Shown one piece after another: positions 62,775 through 64,000 of a stretch of DNA of 64,000 nucleotides (within the stretch, counting starts at the first letter, position 1; every line of letters begins with the position of its first letter). Below the pieces are notes generated by a model. That model was not told the DNA's origin. It was given only the letters and a program-made list of their open reading frames with translations, and did no database searches. Source of the stretch: Methanosarcinales archaeon (lineage in GTDB: Archaea > Halobacteriota > UBA148 > JAUWXC01); NCBI GenBank assembly GCA_026016205.1, contig CP061209.1:923147-987146 (forward strand). The letters are read 5' to 3'. Both the position numbers and the translations under genes were made by a program.

Positions 62775-63521
62775 TTGGCACTTAATGACTTCAACTTCAT
62801 TTTGGTAAAACTACGAAGAAAGTTGATGTACATAGCAATGGTGGTAGGGATAGGAACGCTTGGATCCTTTCCTTTTATGAGTCATGTGCTAAACAGGATC
62901 AAGGTAGACTTAACGCCACCTGACGTGCAAATCGTGGTCCTTACGCCTACTGAGGCAATATTGCTGGAGTTAAAAATGGCCCTGATTATTGGCATCCTGC
63001 TTGCACTGCCGTTCATAGCATACTACGCGCACGGGGCATTAAAAGAGAGGGGAGTAGTAGGCGGCGCGAAAAAATCGTTCGCACTTCTTGTCAGCATCTT
63101 GGCTGTAATCATGTTCTTCCTTGGCATCTCTTACTCATACTTCATCATGCTACCGATTGTACTTGGATTTCTGAACATGCTCGCGGCTGGCACAGGAGCG
63201 TTGAGCAATTGGTCACTGGAGTCGTACATATATTTCGTGGTGATGATGTCCATGGCATTTGGACTAGTTTTTGAAATGCCGATAGTGTTGCCCCTATTGG
63301 TCAGGTCTGGGCTAGTGGAATATCAGACGCTGGCAGGACACAGGAAACATGCCGTAGTTCTCATATTCCTCTCTGCGGCGATGATTACGCCACCGGATGT
63401 GGTATCCCAGTTGATGATAGGGCTTCCGATGATTTTGTTCTATGAACTCAGTTTGTTGATAATCAGGCTTACCACCAAGACATCACATCATCCCATGACT
63501 ACCGACGGTGGGAGAGCATGA
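62775..63521 (+). CDS. tatC: TatC2: divergent Tat subunit keeping E170/D211 equivalents
   Basis: A 248-aa protein, start TTG 62775. Six helices in the TatC pattern (SYSYFIMLPIVLGFLNML). FGLVFEMPIVLP keeps Glu167 (E. coli E170) and ITPPDVVSQ keeps Asp208 (E. coli D211). The N-terminal motif reads ILVKLRRKL with Lys12 where E15 belongs, and the E103 loop reads GGAKKSF with Ala98. It thus lacks the signal-binding glutamates, the reverse of TatC1. Its stop overlaps the NapC-like gene as ATGA. Confidence 0.85.
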   Translation: MALNDFNFILVKLRRKLMYIAMVVGIGTLGSFPFMSHVLNRIKVDLTPPDVQIVVLTPTEAILLELKMALIIGILLALPFIAYYAHGALKERGVVGGAKKSFALLVSILAVIMFFLGISYSYFIMLPIVLGFLNMLAAGTGALSNWSLESYIYFVVMMSMAFGLVFEMPIVLPLLVRSGLVEYQTLAGHRKHAVVLIFLSAAMITPPDVVSQLMIGLPMILFYELSLLIIRLTTKTSHHPMTTDGGRA

Positions 63522-64000
63522 ACCAAAAAAAGCTCATAATAGTCTCATTCCTCGTTTTTTTGGCCATCGGCGGTGCGGCTGCTACCCAAGTCGTTCATTT
63601 TACAAAGGAGAACGCATTTTGCGGCTCGTGCCACATCATGGAGTCATATTATCTTGAGTATTCCACTTCCAGCAACCCGATGCCACATGTGCATAATCAA
63701 GCTGGCGTTAAGTGCTATGATTGTCACTTTGAGTCTGGCATTCTTGGCAGGGCAGAGGCGAGAAAACACGAAGCCAACATGGTCTTACTGTATCTGTTCG
63801 AAGAGTACAGAACGCCAATCACTTGCGATATGCCCCCTAACCGATGCCTAAAATGCCACCCAGATTATCAACAGCAGACCGTAGACCTCCTTAATCCGCA
63901 TACTGGGGTAGAGAGTTGTGCACCCTGTCACAATCCCCACAGTGATACACGCCTGTCGGATTTTTATACCTATGACTGCTCTTCTTGCCATGATACACAA
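63518..64000 (+). CDS. NapC/NirT-like multiheme cytochrome c, C-terminus cut by window edge
   Basis: The plus strand from ATG 63518 is open to the window edge (161 codons). One N-terminal anchor helix (VSFLVFLAIGGAAATQVV) is followed by FCGSCHIMESYY, KCYDCHFESG, CLKCH, CAPCH and CSSCH, five CxxCH motifs so far. The first two motifs, with Met after CH, fit NapC/NrfH quinol dehydrogenases, which pass electrons from membrane carriers to periplasm-side cytochromes. In this organism methanophenazine or menaquinone could be the donor. Coupled to tatC2 by ATGA. Confidence 0.85.
   Translation, partial: MNQKKLIIVSFLVFLAIGGAAATQVVHFTKENAFCGSCHIMESYYLEYSTSSNPMPHVHNQAGVKCYDCHFESGILGRAEARKHEANMVLLYLFEEYRTPITCDMPPNRCLKCHPDYQQQTVDLLNPHTGVESCAPCHNPHSDTRLSDFYTYDCSSCHDTQ

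Noticed and set aside
1..64000. tRNA, rRNA and CRISPR arrays
   Set aside because: No cloverleaf with a TTCRANNC arm, no rRNA segments and no regularly spaced repeats were seen on reading the intergenic stretches by eye; a covariance-model scan would be needed to exclude small RNAs.

Overview
The window is a gene-dense chromosomal piece from a euryarchaeon. Archaeal markers are DNA polymerase D (both subunits), Orc1/Cdc6, ribosomal protein S17e, a Sec61-beta homologue, an archaeal-type signal peptidase, archaeal-type glycyl-tRNA synthetase and a Hef-type helicase/nuclease pair. Formylmethanofuran:H4MPT formyltransferase (ftr) and the coenzyme F420 genes cofG, cofH and cofC point to a C1-metabolising lineage. 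A cytochrome c maturation system, a 12-heme cytochrome c, a NapC-like cytochrome, two TatC proteins and a full Rnf complex suggest an organism that moves electrons through c-type cytochromes, as in Methanosarcina-like, ANME-like or alkane-oxidising archaea. No mcr gene or rRNA is present, so I do not assign a genus.

Layout. 1-4.7 kb: partial nitroreductase, a DUF364 protein, then ccmD, ccmE and a ccmF split into two divergent genes. 4.7-9 kb: purL, then a disturbed stretch with a glycosyltransferase and gene remnants. 9-11.6 kb: cofH, cofG, cofC. 11.7-16 kb: an apparent glucosylglycerate (compatible solute) cluster. 16-23 kb: thiDN, rps17e, dapA, dapB, fxsA, then a 1.9 kb element with perfect 23-bp terminal inverted repeats and a 9-bp target duplication. 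It carries a small regulator, a 46-aa protein, an adenine-N6 methyltransferase and a PD-(D/E)XK nuclease. Ferredoxin and asd follow. 23-32 kb: HAD and PfkB proteins, ftr, a roadblock operon, Sec61-beta, an amidohydrolase, UspA, a CBS protein, glyS and a polyprenol-kinase-like protein. 32-43.5 kb is an information-processing island: the Hef helicase and nuclease separated by one in-frame TAG, a likely replication origin with ORB-like repeats, orc1/cdc6, signal peptidase, polD small subunit, and polD large subunit interrupted by a LAGLIDADG intein.

43.6-52.4 kb is a molybdenum/tungsten block: fdhD, mobA, a one-domain ModE-like regulator, the oxyanion ABC transporter wtpCBA with a ModE-type palindrome at its promoter, then mobB, moeA, moaB, moaC, moaE, moaA. 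52.5-58.4 kb: apbE (Tat signal) facing rnfCDGEAB. ApbE would flavinylate the Rnf subunits. 58.6-64 kb: a MIP18-family protein, the 12-heme cytochrome, ccmC, ccmB, ccmA and tatC on the minus strand, then a second tatC and a NapC-like cytochrome on the plus strand, running off the window.

Most notable: the transposon-shaped restriction-modification island; the divergent TatC pair that has partitioned the family's key acidic residues; the ORB-flanked origin; the wtp operator; the polD intein ending in Gln; and the three-fold repeated tetraheme cytochrome.
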